Source of the DNA: Psettodes erumei
Taxonomy: Eukaryota > Chordata > Actinopteri > Pleuronectiformes > Psettodidae
Assembly (NCBI GenBank): GCA_016785225.1
Contig: JAFBJZ010000357.1
Location: forward strand, 997,501-1,061,500
Direction of reading: 5' to 3'
Length of the DNA: 64,000 bases
The notes under the pieces were generated by a model, which ran no database searches, had not been told where the DNA came from, and saw only the letters and a list, made by a program, of their open reading frames with translations. Shown one piece after another: positions 59,874 through 64,000 of this stretch (position 1 is the first letter of the stretch; each line of letters begins with the position of its first letter). Position numbers and translations under genes: made by a program.

Positions 59874-62465
59874 GGCATAGAGAAACTATCTGCAAAGAAG
59901 ACACAGTTGTTGTAATGGTAAAGATACAGGCTTTTTACACATGGCTACCTCTTACTGCAGGCAGGGGACACAGAGATTTAATCAGCAGCTTAACTTGCTC
60001 TCAATTAAAATGTAGAACACAACAAGCTTCAACCTTCTGTCTCCTTTTCCGGCACAGTCAAGCTTTAGATTGTTCTCTGCCTTTCACCCTACCGAGTTCC
60101 CTCTTTGCTCTCTGAGTATAGACAAATTACTCGGACATTCAGGCGGCTCACACTACACACAAGGTTAATCATAAGCACTAATATGCAGTAGTTATCAGCC
60201 ATGTTACAGCAGCATAAAGCTTCTATTTAAACTATATCCAGCAAAAAAATATGCACTGATTTACATAGTTACAATTTACAAAGTCTGCCTCATGTTTGCT
60301 CCCTGCGCTCATTCATTACTGCAAAATATTAGGCTAAGATAACCTGGACCTCTGGTTGAACAGTGTCATAGCTATCTGCAACTGGAGGACTGCCACAGCC
60401 CTCCTCCTACAATCCATTTGCCCCAAACTCATCCACCAGCCTGCAGTCCAAATACCATCTCATTTACCCTAATGACTTCTGAGTCTTGACAGACAGGTCT
60501 CATAAATGAATCCCAGTAACACTGCTTCAGTGTGATTAAATCACCAGATATGATTTATCTCATGTTATCAAATACAGTGTGCGGTATGTGGTAACCCAAA
60601 GGCTTTTCAGCCCATACCATGAGTGTGCTTTATGATGTGACAGAAAATTAACCCAAGCCAGCATCTGCTTTTGGTCTCATGGGTCGTCACACCAACATTC
60701 CATGGGGAGACTTCTACTTTGATCCCCAGCAAGGTCAACCCAGAATAAAAATGATCCTCCCAGCACTCCACACTTGTTCAGATAAAAATAATCCAGCATC
60801 AATTTAAAGTTTGATTAAAATAGCTACTTAAACAATTGATATTTAAAGTCAGAATGATGTTCAGTGTCCTGTGTAGCCCAATCAAACAGAACTAGAATTT
60901 AGAATTAAATTCCTCCTCGCCAAAACACTGACCTGATATTAAAGCAAGGCATAGTGACATATCCTGAGACGAGTGTTGGAAGCTGTGAGGAGATGTGGGA
61001 AAGAGGCAGAAAGCAGTGAAAGTTGCAGCGCGTAGGTGGCACCCACACAGCTCTGCTTGGCTTTGCAGGCCTCACATTAGTTATAAGGCTGGGGCCTGGT
61101 TTGTCTGAAATCTCTCAGGAAGGGACAGATCAAAGGCAGGGCAAGGGGCAAAGCACAGTTTACACACTTTGTGAGGCAACACCATGCATGTACATTGATG
61201 TGCGAATCACAAAGAAGCAAAGAAACACATTTTCTCACTTGGCTCCTATCGATTGCTTTCCATATCTCTACTCTTCTCTTCCAGTTTCCAAGTCCCCACA
61301 ATAAAGGTCTGTCTTCACTGGCAAACCATTTAGCATTTGGAAAAGTCAACTCCAGCCTGCGGCCAAATTATGTGCACAATAAGCAAAAAGACACAGTCTC
61401 CAAACAAAGGCAGCTTTACAGTTCTTATTGTTGGATGGCCAAACAACATGCATTCTTGTTTTAAAAAATAAAGGATGCTACCTCCACTGAGCTTGTGCCA
61501 ATTTGTGATCAGATCAACCATTACTGATTCCTCTTCTTTCCCTTTTGATATTTAGGAAAGGTAATCATGATCACTATTAATCACTGACTTTGCACTTGAT
61601 TTTAAAGCCCTGCATTTATGCTTTCTTTTTCATCTGGTAATGCTGGCAATTGCATTGAAGTATTCACACTTCCATGCACCTGCTCGCCAAGCTTTGTGAG
61701 TGTTTGTTGTGTGGCATAGAGTAGGTTATCAGTTATTGTCTATTTATTCTACTTTGGCCAGTCTACTGATTCATTTTCAATATCCTATCAATTTGTAACT
61801 CTGATTAAAAATGAACTTAATAAGTATAACCCAACAAATTACCACATCAGTAATTGGAATGAGCTGAAGGATTTGGAATTCTGTGGCTTAGAGGTTGACA
61901 GTATTTATTCTAGGGCAACAATAATTGTAATTGCTGTATCCATTGTATGCCTGACTTTTTGTGCTACCCAATAATTTGGTTTATCTATCAGCAGATTTGC
62001 CTTCTTCTATAGAAACCAATGCGTGTATCATATATTATTTTATCACAGCTTGACACATTTTGCACTCCAGTGATAGGCTTTTTTCATCTTTACATGGATT
62101 AAACAAAATATATGACAACCAACAAGACATGATTTGTATCCCCTTCATTGGACTTTGTCAAGGCTGTTCTTATGTGTGATCCTTTTGCTTCTGTGTGCCA
62201 GTAAATGTTGATCGCTTCATTTGTTCATAGTACATCTCTTTCTTTTCTACAGCTCTTTGTCTGTGTCGTTATAATAGCTGTATGCTAAATGTCGTACTTT
62301 GACAACTGAGTGTTAGGGTCAAGGACGATGGGGAATTGATTTTGACAATGGCTCCAAGAGACTAATTTTTCAATTTGTATAGGCTTTTGTCTCAGGATGA
62401 TTTCTTTATTCCACATGTTTGCAGCTACCGTGCTGCCATGTATATTATGCATATGATGTTTCTGA

Positions 62466-62469
<4 letters not shown>

Positions 62470-62496
<27 letters not shown>

Positions 62497-62497
62497 T
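62470..62497. repeat. GT microsatellite
   Basis: An uninterrupted GT run followed by CTTTGTGTGTGCTTGGTCCC and ACCCTGACC-like words (to about 62605), possibly a further, very decayed copy of the CA/TAACCC composite. Confidence 0.9.
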
Positions 62498-64000
62498 CTT
62501 TGTGTGTGCTTGGTCCCCACATATCATATGTAATACGTAATGAGGCAGCATGCCTTCTTAATGACCTTCCCTGCCTTGCCATCTCCTCTAAACCCTGACC
62601 GACCCTTGACTGACAATTGGCAGGAAAACATGTCAAATCCAATGATTAATATTTCTCTTCCCTATCTTTCTCACTGTGTTCATCGAGCCTCTAATCAGTC
62701 TCTGCCTTGTGTGTGTGTTCATGTGCAGTAAGTGTGTGGGTCAGAGTTCTGACACTTAACTACTCTGTACAGTTCTTCAAAATGTCCATTGGTAGAAAAT
62801 GAGTAGTGGGACACAGGATGAAAAGCAAACTGACCCAGGGAGGGAACACTTGTTTGCCTTTTGAAAAATGGCACATAGACCCATCATTCAAATCTCGTCC
62901 TGCTTCAGGGTCACGTTCAGCACACTGACATTTAAATGTATTCAATGGAAAATGACCCCTTGTTACCACTGATATTGTATTAAATTTTTCACCATCTCTT
63001 TCTGTACTGAAGGTGGAATTGCATGGATAATGTTGCTGCTTTGGCAGAACAAAAGTGAATTTAAAATGAATCAATGATGTTGCATTAGCAGTTGCCTAGC
63101 AACTACTTTTGCTTTCCAGTGTTTTTCCTGAGAAAATAATGTTGCCTCCAATTACTTAAATGCTCAGAATTTAACCACTGAAGCAGCATCTTTCAGCTGC
63201 CATATACAGTATATTGTTGCTTTTTGTATGGTGGAGGATATAGCTACAGTACATGTGCCCTTTGATTGAAAAGGAAAAATGTCAGTTAGACACTGCTGGC
63301 ATTATAGGCACCAGACAAATGGAGAAGCCAGGAGGAAACAGTTACTTGTGCTGCCTCCCCACACTGCCATTTTTGATGATCGGGAATTCGTTTCCTCTCT
63401 GTATTTAGACATAAGAATCTGCAGAATGAGTGCCAGCTTAGTGTATGGAAAATACACCATACTTCCCGAACAAACACATATACTTTACAATACACTTCAT
63501 TTAGACGGTTCAGGCAATATACTGATAAGACAAATCAACATTTTGCCTCCTATTGCAACTTATGGAGGGTATTTTTGGAAATAACAAATTAATATTCCTT
63601 CCCCACTCTACTGATGAATGCCTCTAGTCCTGTTTTGTGCTCATCTCAGCCTACTGTGCAGAGTTGAAGCTAATGAAATCTATTAGAACATGAGAAAGTG
63701 ATGATGCACAAACCCCAGGATCCATCATGTGAACTGCTGGTTGTCTGATCATATCCTTAGATTGTCAGGTGATGTTTCAGCAGGTTTAAGTACACAAACA
63801 TTCACCTTACCGCCAAAACTTAACCGCTTCTGTTGTGGTCTGTTTGCACGGAACCCTTAGCAAACCCATAGAGCCACAGGGGCACTATGAAATTTTCCAG
63901 CTATGATTTTGTTGTTGCAGCTTATAAAGACAGTCGTTGTTGCAAAATAGCCTGCATGCCCAGTAAACAGCAAGATTTCTTGGAAATAAAGAAAAAAGCA

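Larger units (their letters stand above)
57086..64000. other. Unique sequence with microsatellites, no gene seen
   Basis: It holds CA/GT runs at 59107, 59857 and 62470 and the 10-bp hairpin at 57936. Overlapping frames at 61023-61521 have no recognisable product. A minus-strand GTAAGG donor near 63805-63812 follows an open frame but lacks a clear acceptor. Confidence 0.35.

Overview
The window looks like vertebrate, most likely teleost (percomorph) nuclear DNA. There is no bacterial-style gene packing. The longest open frame is 136 codons, and no frame reads as a recognisable host protein. CA/GT microsatellites are frequent, and several dispersed repeats match, as far as I remember them, families common in percomorph fish genomes. 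The taxon is inferred from these repeats and was not tested by search. The simplest reading is a gene desert or the interior of one or more very long introns of a regulatory gene.

Layout. 1-9 kb is unique AT-rich sequence with one dispersed repeat (about 1.89-2.16 kb), possible conserved non-coding blocks (about 3.9-4.9 kb), a CA/TAACCC composite (7.2 kb) and a fish dispersed repeat (8.4-8.87 kb). 9-16 kb holds the densest run of enhancer-like sequence, with ATTA-type homeodomain cores, a SOX-like site, an octamer and locally retained CpG (9.2-9.8, 11.8-12.15, 14.6-14.95 and 15.4-15.87 kb). 16-26 kb is mostly unique, with two perfect hairpins, two more CA composites and one weak minus-strand exon candidate (20.77 kb). 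26.2-27.3 kb holds a dispersed repeat followed by an internally deleted, frame-broken Tc1-like transposon. 32-34 kb has two more decayed fish repeats. 36-40 kb has two striking perfect inverted repeats and the best exon candidate in the window (37135-37290, plus strand). 42.34-42.92 kb is an apparently complete short DNA transposon with a target-site duplication, carrying a 12-bp minisatellite. 46-48.5 kb is again enhancer-like. 49.5-49.87 kb is a foldback element. 54-57 kb has decayed repeats and a second weak exon candidate. 57-64 kb is mostly unique sequence with microsatellites.

How the parts work together: no pathway or operon is visible. If the 37.1-kb exon is real, it would be a 5' leader or start-codon exon of a plus-strand gene, and the surrounding AT-rich blocks with homeodomain/SOX/POU-like motifs would be its candidate enhancers. 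I saw no CRISPR array, rRNA or recognisable tRNA, and no convincing previously undescribed coding system. The most unusual items are the structured DNA: the nested 36.1-kb hairpin, the 39.3-kb hairpin, and the 42.3-kb element with its minisatellite.
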